The position numbers and the translations under genes were made by a program. From positions 43,884 through 107,883 of the forward strand of contig NZ_VMNB01000004.1 of assembly GCF_013277515.1 (NCBI RefSeq): DNA of 64,000 nucleotides. Reading direction: 5' to 3'. The stretch comes from Streptococcus sp. k-402. Its GTDB lineage: Bacteria > Bacillota > Bacilli > Lactobacillales > Streptococcaceae. A model generated the notes under the pieces. That model was not told where the DNA came from. It was given only the letters and a program-made list of their open reading frames with translations, and did not search any database. Positions 38,240 to 46,272 of this stretch are shown here, in pieces. Position 1 is the stretch's first letter, and every line of letters begins with the position of its first letter.

Positions 38240-38719
38240 ATGGAAATAAAAAGACACTTTGGAGTCTACGCTGTTTGCTTTAAAAATGGGAAATTACTCT
38301 GCATTGAAAAAACGAGAGGCCCTTATCAACGTCGGTATGATCTACCTGGAGGCAGTCAGCAACTTGGTGAAGGACTGACGGAAACGCTGATTAGAGAAGT
38401 TTTGGAAGAGACGGGATTTACTGTTAGAAGCTACTCTAATCCTCGAATCTACGATGTTTTCGTCAGGGAAGAGTTAAAAAATTTTATGGTTCACCATGTC
38501 ATGGCCTTGTATGATGTTAAAATGAATGAGAGTGCACCTCAAGTTACGATTTCGGAAGCTGTGTTTGATGGTGCGAATGATTCACTTGGATATGTTTGGA
38601 AGGCAATTCAAGAGATCACAGAAGAAAATGCATCGCCATTAGTCTTGAAGGTTAAGTCTGAATTATTAGGATTTCCAGAACTGGACAAGAGCTCTTACAT
38701 GAATTGGAAGGTGAAGTAG
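38240..38719 (+). CDS. Nudix hydrolase
   Basis: 159-aa soluble pyrophosphatase-type protein. A complete Nudix box spans G38 to G59, with E44, R52, E53, E56 and E57 in place (GGSQQLGEG then REVLEETG). Members cleave nucleoside diphosphates linked to another group; the substrate cannot be read from sequence. SD GGAGG lies 7 nt upstream. Its position in a cluster with a Tad2-like and a PEP-barrel gene suggests nucleotide or cofactor housekeeping, by inference only. Confidence 0.85.
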   Translation: MEIKRHFGVYAVCFKNGKLLCIEKTRGPYQRRYDLPGGSQQLGEGLTETLIREVLEETGFTVRSYSNPRIYDVFVREELKNFMVHHVMALYDVKMNESAPQVTISEAVFDGANDSLGYVWKAIQEITEENASPLVLKVKSELLGFPELDKSSYMNWKVK

Positions 38720-38726
38720 GGGGATA

Positions 38727-39455
38727 ATGGAACTATTTAAAACATGGAAGAAAAATATGGTTCTCTATGGTCTTAAATCTCAAATTGGAACTGTCTACCG
38801 AAACAATGATAGGACAACAAGCTTTTATGATGTTGGGAATTTTCTATACCTAGCAGGGGAGTTGGATTCCAGATTTTGGGAAGATTTTGTTAGGAAATAT
38901 GGTTTAGATTATAAGATTATTATTTCAGAAAATACTAATTGGCAAGATTTTCTGCATCGGAAAGTGGGGCTAAATTCTTTTACTCGCTATTCTTTTAAAG
39001 ATAAGGCAAATTTTCAAGTTGAATTTTTAAATAATCTAGTTACTCATTTAGAGGAAGGTTACAATATTGTGCCTATTGATAATCATATTTATAACTGCTT
39101 TTCTGAGGAAGAATGGTCACAAGATTTACAGGGGGATTTTGAGTCCTATCAGGATTTTGTTTTAAAAGGTGGATTTGGCTTTGTGATTCTTAAAAATAAT
39201 GAACTGATTGCTGGGATTTCCTCAGGGTTAGTTTACCGTGAAGCAGTTGAAGTGGAAGTTGCAACTAGACCAAACGAACAAGGAAATGGATTTGCTAAAA
39301 AGCTTGGTGCTGCAATGATTCTAGAGAGTTTAAATAGAGATATGTTTCCACTTTGGGATGCTCATAATGAGGCTTCCAAAAAAGTAGCAGAATTTTTAGG
39401 ATATGAGTTAGCTGAACCTTATGAAGCTTTTGAACTAGAGGAAATTTTGACATAA
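38727..39455 (+). CDS. GNAT-family acetyltransferase
   Basis: 242-aa protein; the C-terminal half has the GNAT fold with VEVATRPNEQGNGFAKKLG for acetyl-CoA binding and LWDAHNEASKKVAEFLGY. The N-terminal half (about 1-120) matches the GNAT-like PF12746-type arrangement. Acceptor unknown. Begins 8 nt after the Nudix gene with a GGGGG-type SD, so it belongs to the same operon. Confidence 0.78.
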   Translation: MELFKTWKKNMVLYGLKSQIGTVYRNNDRTTSFYDVGNFLYLAGELDSRFWEDFVRKYGLDYKIIISENTNWQDFLHRKVGLNSFTRYSFKDKANFQVEFLNNLVTHLEEGYNIVPIDNHIYNCFSEEEWSQDLQGDFESYQDFVLKGGFGFVILKNNELIAGISSGLVYREAVEVEVATRPNEQGNGFAKKLGAAMILESLNRDMFPLWDAHNEASKKVAEFLGYELAEPYEAFELEEILT

Positions 39456-39496
39456 TTATATATGATGTTGTATCTTTTAAGACGAGGTGAATGGCT

Positions 39497-40345
39497 ATGA
39501 AAAACCAACTTGCCCTTAGTGGCGAAAAAATTCTTGAAAAAATTTATCCTCAACTATTTCACCACGTCGGCATGATTCGTGGGGAATATTTTTTGAGAGA
39601 GCTCAATCAAAACATCCTATTACCAAGTTGTCAGGAATTTGTAAAAGATTATCTAGACACAATCTGCTCCTTGTACTCAGATGAAGAAGTCTGGTATCGT
39701 TTTTCTGAATTAACGAATACAGAAGCTAATTGTCTAAAGGGGACTAAAGAGTATTTTGATGAAAATCATCCCTTATTTGGATATAGAGGGACTAGGCGTT
39801 TACTGGCGTGTCCGGATGAATTTCAGGCTGAGGCAAATGTCGTTACAGATGTTTATCAAACCAATTCCAATCTGTCTCTTATTTTTCCTTTTGTCAATGA
39901 TGCCGATCAGTTAAAGCAAGCTATTATAGTATTGCGTCATCAGGGTTTTACTGGGAAAATTGCCACGATGATTGAATTACCGTCAGCATATTTTGACTTA
40001 GATAGCATACTGGAAACGGGCATTTCAAAGATTGTAGTTGGAATGAATGATTTGACTTCTTTTATTTTTGCGACTGTGAGAAACAGTCAATGGCATGATA
40101 TGGAAAGTCCAATAATGTTAGATATGCTAAGACAGATGCAGGATAAAGCAAGGATGAAAGAGATTAACTTTGCTGTAGCAGGCTATCTGAATGATTCTTT
40201 CATACAAAAAATGAATCATATGGATATCAAATGTATTCTCCATTATAGTTCTATTCCAGAGATTTTTAATTTAGAGATTGACCATCCAGACCATCTTAAA
40301 CACATAAAAGAAGAAAGTAAAAAATTACAAAGGAGCAACCCATGA
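39497..40345 (+). CDS. Stand-alone PEP-utilising-enzyme TIM-barrel protein
   Basis: 282-aa protein matching only the C-terminal PEP/pyruvate-binding barrel of enzyme I, PpsA or PpdK: GYRGTRR near 95, FPFVND, MIELPSA and VGMNDLTSF are the barrel motifs. The phosphohistidine and ATP-grasp domains are absent, so it cannot carry out the normal phosphotransfer alone. Start at 39497 is favoured because GAGGTG lies 7 nt upstream; an ATG 6 nt earlier touches that SD. Overlaps the ASCH gene by 4 nt. Confidence 0.75.
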   Translation: MKNQLALSGEKILEKIYPQLFHHVGMIRGEYFLRELNQNILLPSCQEFVKDYLDTICSLYSDEEVWYRFSELTNTEANCLKGTKEYFDENHPLFGYRGTRRLLACPDEFQAEANVVTDVYQTNSNLSLIFPFVNDADQLKQAIIVLRHQGFTGKIATMIELPSAYFDLDSILETGISKIVVGMNDLTSFIFATVRNSQWHDMESPIMLDMLRQMQDKARMKEINFAVAGYLNDSFIQKMNHMDIKCILHYSSIPEIFNLEIDHPDHLKHIKEESKKLQRSNP

Positions 40346-40782
40346 CACCGCAGGAAATGTGGAATGCATACAAGAAAATTAACCCCTCTATTGGAGATGA
40401 GATAGATGCCTGGGCTTTTGGAGTGGAACCAGACCTTTTAGCAGATTTGGTTTTAAAAGGAGAAAAGACAGCAACGGCTTCAGCCTACGACCTCTACGCA
40501 GTAGAGGACGAACCCCTTCCGCAAGAAGGGACCTTCGATGTCATTTTAAATAGCCAAGATCAAGCTGTCTGTATTGTCGAAATTACAAAGGTTTCTGTCC
40601 AGCCCTTCAATCAAGTTTCTGCACAACATGCCTTTAAGGAAGGGGAAGGTGACAAATCCCTAGCCTATTGGCGTCAGGTTCATGAAGCCTTTTTTATGGA
40701 CTGCTTAGGAGAAGCAGGACTGACTTTTACACCTGACAGCAAGGTTGTTTTAGAAGAATTTCGCAAGGTCTACCCTCTGTAG
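40342..40782 (+). CDS. ASCH-domain protein
   Basis: 146-aa soluble protein of the ASCH fold (WAFGVEPDLLADLVLKGEKTAT, shortened; ILNSQDQAVCIVEITKV). ASCH domains are PUA-like and are thought to bind RNA or modified nucleotides; some act as N4-acetylcytidine amidohydrolases. ATGA overlap with the PEP-barrel gene. Last gene of the accessory cluster, followed by a weak terminator and pepN's promoter. Confidence 0.82.
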   Translation: MTPQEMWNAYKKINPSIGDEIDAWAFGVEPDLLADLVLKGEKTATASAYDLYAVEDEPLPQEGTFDVILNSQDQAVCIVEITKVSVQPFNQVSAQHAFKEGEGDKSLAYWRQVHEAFFMDCLGEAGLTFTPDSKVVLEEFRKVYPL

Positions 40783-40789
40783 ACTGTTA

Positions 40790-40837
40790 GACGGAAGAAA
40801 GTTTTGGAAATCACCGTCCAATCCTTTTTTCTCAAGC
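40790..40837 (+). terminator. Weak terminator after the ASCH gene
   Basis: GACGG pairs with CCGTC over a long loop, followed after a few nt by CTTTTTT. Confidence 0.45.
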
Positions 40838-40843
40838 AAAATA

Positions 40844-40852
40844 TGATATAAT
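40844..40852 (+). promoter_or_regulatory. pepN promoter
   Basis: TGA-extended TATAAT (40847-40852) about 50 nt before the pepN ATG. Confidence 0.65.
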
Positions 40853-40904
40853 AAGTTTGTTTGAAGTAGAGCTCTAGCTCTTAAACTTAGAATAGGAGAA
40901 AACT

Positions 40905-43451
40905 ATGCAAGCAGTTGAACATTTTATTAAGCAATTTGTTCCTGAACATTATGATTTATTTTTAGACTTGAGTCGTGAGACCAAGACCTTTTCCGGGAAG
41001 GTGACCATCACTGGTCAAGCACAGAGTGACCGTATTTCCCTTCACCAAAAGGATTTGGAAATCGCTTCTGTAGAAGTTGTAGGGGCAACTCGTCCATTCA
41101 CAGTCGATAGTGAAAATGAAGCTCTTCATATCGAACTTGCAGAAGCAGGTCAAGTTGAAGTGGTTATCGCTTTCTCAGGAAAAATTACAGACAACATGAC
41201 AGGGATTTACCCTTCTTATTACACAGTTGATGGAGTCAAGAAGGAAGTATTGTCAACTCAATTCGAGAGCCATTTTGCGCGCGAAGCCTTCCCATGTGTG
41301 GATGAGCCAGAAGCCAAAGCAACTTTTGATCTCGCTCTTCGTTTTGACCAAGCAGAAGGTGAATTGGCCTTGTCAAACATGCCAGAAATCGATGTTGAAA
41401 ACCGTAAGGAAACAGGTATCTGGAAGTTTGAGACAACACCTCGCATGTCTTCTTACTTGTTAGCCTTTGTTGCTGGTGATTTGCAAGGTGTAACGGCTAA
41501 AACTAAAAACGGTACTCTTGTAGGTGTCTACTCAACCAAAGCTCACCCACTATCTAACCTTGATTTCTCACTCGACATTGCCGTTCGCTCTATCGAGTTT
41601 TACGAAGATTACTATGGAGTCAAGTACCCAATCCCTCAATCTCTCCACATCGCCCTTCCTGACTTCTCAGCTGGTGCTATGGAAAACTGGGGTCTTGTCA
41701 CTTACCGTGAAGTTTACTTGGTTGTGGATGAGAACTCAACATTTGCCAGCCGTCAACAAGTTGCTCTTGTCGTGGCACATGAATTGGCTCACCAATGGTT
41801 TGGTAACCTGGTAACTATGAAATGGTGGGATGACCTTTGGCTCAATGAAAGCTTCGCCAACATGATGGAATATGTCTGTGTGGATGCTATTGAACCAAGC
41901 TGGAATATCTTTGAAGACTTCCAAACAGGTGGTGTTCCATCTGCCTTGAAACGTGACGCTACTGATGGCGTTCAGTCTGTCCACGTCGAAGTTAAACACC
42001 CAGATGAAATCAATACCCTCTTTGACGGAGCTATCGTCTATGCCAAAGGAAGCCGTCTCATGCACATGCTTCGTCGTTGGCTAGGTGATGCCGATTTTGC
42101 CAAAGGTTTGCATGCTTACTTTGAAAAACATCAATACAGCAATACAATTGGTCGTGACCTATGGAATGCCCTTGGACAAGCGTCTGGACGTGATGTCGCA
42201 GCCTTCATGGATTCTTGGTTGGAGCAACCTGGTTACCCAGTTCTCACTGTCAAAGTTGAAAATGATGTCTTGAAGATTTCACAAAAACAATTCTTCATCG
42301 GTGAGCACGAAGATAAGAACCGTCTCTGGGTTGTGCCACTGAATAGCAACTGGAAAGGCTTGCCTGATACACTTGAAACTGAAAGTATCGAAATCCCTGG
42401 CTACGCAGCCCTTATTGCTGAAAACAAAACAGCACTTCGCCTCAACACAGAAAATACAGCCCACTACATTACAGACTATCAAGGAGACTTGTTAGATGCT
42501 GTTCTTGCTGAGCTAGAGACACTTGATAACACAAGTAAACTGCAAATCGTCCAAGAACGTCGTTTGCTTGCTGAGGCAGGGCATATTTCTTATGCTGACT
42601 TGCTCCCAGTTCTTGATAAACTTGCTAAGGAAGAATCTTACCTTGTTGTTTCAGCTGTTTCTCAAGTGATTTCGGCCCTTGAGCGCTTTATCGATGAAGG
42701 AACAGAAGCTGAAACAGCCTTCAAAGCACTAGTTGCTAAATTAGCTCGTCACAACTATGACCGTCTTGGTTTTGAAGCTAAAGATGGCGAATCAGATGAG
42801 GATGAATTGGTTCGTCAGTTGGCTGTTTCTATGATGATTCGCTCAAATGCTGCAGAAGCTAGTCAAGTCGCTAGTCAAATCTTTGCAGCCCACAAGGAGA
42901 ATCTTGCAGGACTTCCAGCAGCTATTCGCTCACAAGTTCTGATCAATGAGATGAAACATCATGAGACTAAAGACTTGTTAGCACTTTATATTGACACTTA
43001 TACGCACGCAACAGATGCTGTCTTTAAACGTCAGTTGGCAGCTGCTCTTGCCTATAGTAAAGATGCGGACAATATCCAAACCTTGATTGCTTCTTGGAAG
43101 GACAAATTTGTGGTGAAACCACAGGACTTGTCAGCTTGGTATAATCATTTCCTATCTCATCAAGCAACTCAGGAAAAAGCTTGGTCTTGGGCGCGTGAAA
43201 ACTGGGCTTGGATTAAGGCAGCCCTTGGAGGAGATATGAGCTTTGATAGTTTTGTTATCCTTCCTGCACACGTATTTAAGACTCAGCAATGTTTGGCAGA
43301 GTACAAGGAGTTCTTTGAGCCACAACTTTCTGACCTTGCTCTTAGCCGTAACATCGGTATGGGGATCAAGGAAATTGCAGCGCGTGTTGACTTGATTAAC
43401 CGTGAAAAAGCTGCAGTGGAAGCAGTCGTTCTTCAATACGGAAACGCATAA
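40905..43451 (+). CDS. pepN: Aminopeptidase N (M1 family zinc metallopeptidase)
   Basis: 848-aa cytosolic aminopeptidase releasing N-terminal residues from peptides imported by Opp/Ami. Exopeptidase motif GAMEN at 257-261 and zinc site H292-E293-x-x-H296 with the third ligand E315 in LNESFA. C-terminal ERAP1-like helical domain. Length equals the lactic-acid-bacterial PepN. SD AGGAG. Neighbour of ciaRH, as I recall for pneumococcus. Confidence 0.96.
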   Translation: MQAVEHFIKQFVPEHYDLFLDLSRETKTFSGKVTITGQAQSDRISLHQKDLEIASVEVVGATRPFTVDSENEALHIELAEAGQVEVVIAFSGKITDNMTGIYPSYYTVDGVKKEVLSTQFESHFAREAFPCVDEPEAKATFDLALRFDQAEGELALSNMPEIDVENRKETGIWKFETTPRMSSYLLAFVAGDLQGVTAKTKNGTLVGVYSTKAHPLSNLDFSLDIAVRSIEFYEDYYGVKYPIPQSLHIALPDFSAGAMENWGLVTYREVYLVVDENSTFASRQQVALVVAHELAHQWFGNLVTMKWWDDLWLNESFANMMEYVCVDAIEPSWNIFEDFQTGGVPSALKRDATDGVQSVHVEVKHPDEINTLFDGAIVYAKGSRLMHMLRRWLGDADFAKGLHAYFEKHQYSNTIGRDLWNALGQASGRDVAAFMDSWLEQPGYPVLTVKVENDVLKISQKQFFIGEHEDKNRLWVVPLNSNWKGLPDTLETESIEIPGYAALIAENKTALRLNTENTAHYITDYQGDLLDAVLAELETLDNTSKLQIVQERRLLAEAGHISYADLLPVLDKLAKEESYLVVSAVSQVISALERFIDEGTEAETAFKALVAKLARHNYDRLGFEAKDGESDEDELVRQLAVSMMIRSNAAEASQVASQIFAAHKENLAGLPAAIRSQVLINEMKHHETKDLLALYIDTYTHATDAVFKRQLAAALAYSKDADNIQTLIASWKDKFVVKPQDLSAWYNHFLSHQATQEKAWSWARENWAWIKAALGGDMSFDSFVILPAHVFKTQQCLAEYKEFFEPQLSDLALSRNIGMGIKEIAARVDLINREKAAVEAVVLQYGNA

Positions 43452-43470
43452 ATAAGCCTAAAATAAAAAG

Positions 43471-43516
43471 AAAACTCAGCTATCTCATGTAAAATTCAGA
43501 GAGTTGAGTTTTTTTT
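43471..43516 (+). terminator. pepN terminator
   Basis: AAAACTCA pairs with TGAGTTTT around a branched loop, ending in a T-run (43509-43516). Confidence 0.75.
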
Positions 43517-43535
43517 AAGGCAAATTTGGTATAAT
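43515..43535 (+). promoter_or_regulatory. ciaRH promoter with a degenerate CiaR-type repeat
   Basis: TATAAT at 43530-43535. TTTAAG, N5, TTTGGT overlaps the expected -35 region; the second half matches the CiaR direct repeat (TTTAAG-N5-TTTAAG) at only 3-4 of 6 positions. Autoregulation is therefore possible but weakly supported. Confidence 0.45.
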
Positions 43536-43559
43536 GGTTTTAATAAGGAGGAGTTTCTC

Positions 43560-44234
43560 ATGATAAAAATCTTATTGGTTGAGGATGACCTAGGCCTGTC
43601 AAATTCAGTATTTGACTTTTTAGATGATTTTGCGGATGTCATGCAGGTATTTGATGGGGAAGAAGGTCTCTACGAAGCTGAAAGTGGTGTCTATGACTTG
43701 ATTTTGCTCGATTTGATGTTACCAGAAAAAAATGGCTTCCAAGTCTTGAAAGAATTGCGTGAAAAGGGAATTACGACACCAGTTCTGATCATGACCGCCA
43801 AGGAAAGTTTGGATGACAAGGGACATGGATTTGAACTGGGAGCGGATGATTATTTGACCAAGCCATTCTACCTAGAAGAACTCAAAATGCGGATTCAGGC
43901 TCTTCTCAAACGTTCAGGCAAGTTTAATGAAAATACGCTATCTTATGGAGATATTCTCATCAATTTATCAACAAATACCGTTAAGGTTGAAGATACTACT
44001 GTCGAATTGCTGGGGAAAGAGTTCGATTTATTGGTTTATTTCCTTCAAAATCAAAATGTTATTTTGCCTAAGACGCAGATTTTTGATCGTCTATGGGGAT
44101 TTGATAGTGATACAACGATTTCGGTTGTCGAAGTTTATGTTTCAAAAGTCCGTAAGAAATTAAAAGGAACCACTTTTGCAGAGAATTTGCAAACCTTGCG
44201 CAGTGTTGGGTATATTTTAAAAGATGTTCAGTAA
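43560..44234 (+). CDS. ciaR: Response regulator CiaR
   Basis: 224-aa OmpR-family regulator. Receiver domain with acidic pocket E8/D9/D10, phosphoacceptor D51 (LILLDLMLP) and K103-region LTKPF; C-terminal winged helix with the wing near RSVGYIL. In streptococci CiaRH controls competence, beta-lactam tolerance, lysis and small csRNAs through TTTAAG direct repeats. SD AAGGAGG. Overlaps ciaH by 11 nt. Confidence 0.96.
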   Translation: MIKILLVEDDLGLSNSVFDFLDDFADVMQVFDGEEGLYEAESGVYDLILLDLMLPEKNGFQVLKELREKGITTPVLIMTAKESLDDKGHGFELGADDYLTKPFYLEELKMRIQALLKRSGKFNENTLSYGDILINLSTNTVKVEDTTVELLGKEFDLLVYFLQNQNVILPKTQIFDRLWGFDSDTTISVVEVYVSKVRKKLKGTTFAENLQTLRSVGYILKDVQ

Positions 44235-45558
44235 ACTAAAAAAAACATGGTATGCGGATGACTTTAGTTATTTTATCCGCAACTTCGGTGTCTTCACTCT
44301 GATTTTCTCTACAATGACTCTGATTATTTTACAGGTCATGCATTCGAGTCTCTATACTTCGGTGGATGATAAGCTCCACGGACTGAGTGAAAATCCTCAG
44401 GCAGTTATTCAGCTGGCAGTAAATAGGGCAACAGAAGAGATTAAAGATTTAGAGAATGCCGCTACAGATACTAGTAAGACTGAGGTGAAACCCAATGTCA
44501 GTTCCAATACGGAAGTCATTCTCTTTGATAAGAACTTTACCCAACTTCTTTCTGGAAATCGATTTTTGGGCTTGGATAAGATTAAGTTAGAAAAGAAAGA
44601 ACTAGGCCATATCTATCAAATTAAGGTTTTTAATAGCTATGGGCAGGAAGAAATCTATCGCATGATTTTGATGGAAACCAATATCAGTTCGGTTTCAACC
44701 AATATCAAGTATGCTGCTGTCTTGATAAATACCAGTCAGTTGGAGCAGGCTAGTCAAAAACATGAGCAATTGATTGTGGTCGTGATGGCTAGTTTCTGGA
44801 TTTTGTCTTTGCTTGCCAGTCTCTATCTAGCTAGGGTCAGTGTTCGTCCTCTGCTTGAGAGTATGCAGAAGCAACAGTCCTTTGTGGAAAATGCCAGTCA
44901 TGAGTTACGAACTCCACTTGCAGTTTTGCAAAATCGCCTAGAGACCCTCTTTCGTAAGCCAGAAGCTACCATTATGGATGTGAGCGAAAGCATTGCATCG
45001 AGTTTGGAAGAAGTCCGAAATATGCGGTTTTTGACGACAAACTTGCTGAACTTAGCTCGGAGAGATGATGGGATTAAGCCGGAGCTTGCAGAAGTTCCAA
45101 CTAGTTTTTTCAATACGACTTTCACAAACTATGAGATGATTGCTTCGGAAAATGATCGTGTCTTCCGTTTTGAAAATCGGATCCATCGTCCGATTGTGAC
45201 GGATCAACTTCTCTTGAAGCAGTTGATGACGATTCTCTTCGATAATGCTGTCAAGTATACTGAAGAGGATGGTGAAATTGATTTTCTTATCTCAGCGACC
45301 GATCGCAATCTGTATTTACTGGTTTCTGATAATGGAGTCGGTATTTCGACAGAAGATAAGAAGAAAATTTTTGACCGTTTTTATCGCGTAGACAAGGCTA
45401 GAACCCGGCAAAAAGGTGGTTTTGGTTTAGGATTATCCCTAGCCAAGCAAATTGTAGATGCCCTAAAAGGAACCATTACTGTTAAAAATAATAAGCCAAA
45501 GGGAACAATCTTTGAAGTGAAGATTGCCATCCACACACCATCTAAAAAGAAAAAATAA
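44224..45558 (+). CDS. ciaH: Sensor histidine kinase CiaH
   Basis: 444-aa membrane kinase for CiaR. Two membrane segments (about 18-39 and 182-202) flank an extracytoplasmic sensor of about 140 residues. DHp domain H-box SHELRTPL with H226; catalytic domain motifs DNAVKYT (N box), DNGVGI (G1) and GFGLGLSLA (G2). All key residues are present, so the kinase appears functional. Followed by a clear terminator. Confidence 0.95.
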   Translation: MFSKLKKTWYADDFSYFIRNFGVFTLIFSTMTLIILQVMHSSLYTSVDDKLHGLSENPQAVIQLAVNRATEEIKDLENAATDTSKTEVKPNVSSNTEVILFDKNFTQLLSGNRFLGLDKIKLEKKELGHIYQIKVFNSYGQEEIYRMILMETNISSVSTNIKYAAVLINTSQLEQASQKHEQLIVVVMASFWILSLLASLYLARVSVRPLLESMQKQQSFVENASHELRTPLAVLQNRLETLFRKPEATIMDVSESIASSLEEVRNMRFLTTNLLNLARRDDGIKPELAEVPTSFFNTTFTNYEMIASENDRVFRFENRIHRPIVTDQLLLKQLMTILFDNAVKYTEEDGEIDFLISATDRNLYLLVSDNGVGISTEDKKKIFDRFYRVDKARTRQKGGFGLGLSLAKQIVDALKGTITVKNNKPKGTIFEVKIAIHTPSKKKK

Positions 45559-45560
45559 AC

Positions 45561-45587
45561 ATATCGCTCCGGATGGGGCGATATTTT
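45561..45587 (+). terminator. ciaH terminator
   Basis: ATATCGCTCC (45561-45570) pairs with GGGGCGATAT (45575-45584), followed by TTT. Confidence 0.75.
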
Positions 45588-45599
45588 GTATTATGTGAC

Positions 45600-46120
45600 T
45601 TTCGGTCCGTCTCACTAAGTCAGGTGTGAGACAGGCAAACCACCCACTATGCGGGTGCGCGTCGAAGGTTATACCAAAAAAACTCCGAACGCGATACAAT
45701 AAAGGTGTTAAAGCCAATTGTAAAGCGAAAGGAGAAAAATATGGCACAAAAGGCTCATAGTTTATCGCACACAAAGTGGCACTGTTCTATCATATTGTGT
45801 TCACCCCTAAGTATAGACGAAAAGTCATCTATAATCAATATCGAAGTAGTTTAGGCGAAATATTTCATCGTTTGTGTAGTTATAAAGGAGTTGAAATTAT
45901 CCAGTGAATGATTTCTTCACGAGTATGAAAATTTGAGAACTAGTAAAGCATGATATAGTACTAGAGAAATTAAGTGTAAAAGAATATGAGGATTCTTTTA
46001 GGGATAGTAGTAAGTAATACTAAAGCTTCTTTAAGATGCAAGTGACGAGTCAAGAGCAATAAGGCTTGAGCAAAGTGAAAGTCAGCGTCTTTAGGCGCTG
46101 GTTGGTAATTTAGGCAATAA
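45600..46120 (+). mobile_element. Degenerate IS200-type element
   Basis: Single-gene IS200 layout: left-end hairpin CACCC (45641-45645) with GGGTG (45653-45657), a short untranslated lead with SD GAAAGGAG, a broken tnpA, and a right-end hairpin CAGCG...CGCTG around 46087-46104. Outer ends are approximate because IS200 elements have no inverted repeats or target duplications. No tnpB is present. Confidence 0.65.
45741..46017 (+). pseudogene. IS200-type TnpA (Y1 transposase), frameshifted and internally deleted
   Basis: ATG at 45741 after GAAAGGAG. The N-terminal TnpA sequence AQKAHSLSHTKWHCS shifts frame near 45785 and continues as HIVFTPKYRRKVIYNQY to GVEII, where it stops. After a gap the C-terminal end HDIVLEKLSVKEYEDSFRDSSK (truncated here) runs to a TAA at 46015-46017. 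The middle part with the catalytic Tyr and part of the HUH region is missing, so the element is dead. Confidence 0.7.
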
Positions 46121-46139
46121 TTAAAATGATATAAAAATC

Positions 46140-46168
46140 TTGACAGATAAACTTAAAAAAGGTAAACT
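46140..46168 (+). promoter_or_regulatory. Promoter of the Pht gene
   Basis: TTGACA (46140-46145), 17-nt spacer, TAAACT (46163-46168). Confidence 0.7.
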
Positions 46169-46169
46169 A

Positions 46170-46205
46170 TTTACTGGTTAATTAAATGGTTAAATAACCA
46201 GTTTA
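46170..46205 (+). promoter_or_regulatory. AdcR-like zinc-responsive operator pair
   Basis: TTTACTGGTTAA (46170-46181) differs at one position from the AdcR consensus TTAACTGGTTAA; ATAACCAGTTTA (46194-46205) is an inverted copy with two differences. They lie immediately downstream of the -10 box, where a bound repressor would block initiation. AdcR control of pht genes is established in pneumococcus; its action here is inferred. Confidence 0.65.
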
Positions 46206-46272
46206 GAAAAATTGTTTAACCGAGAAAAAGAAGTTAAGAAAAAGCTTCATCATTTATTGAAATGAGGGATTT

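Noticed and set aside
45741..46120. TnpB/omega-RNA part of an IS605-type element
   Set aside because: The C-terminal coding remnant fits IS200 TnpA and no TnpB motif is visible.
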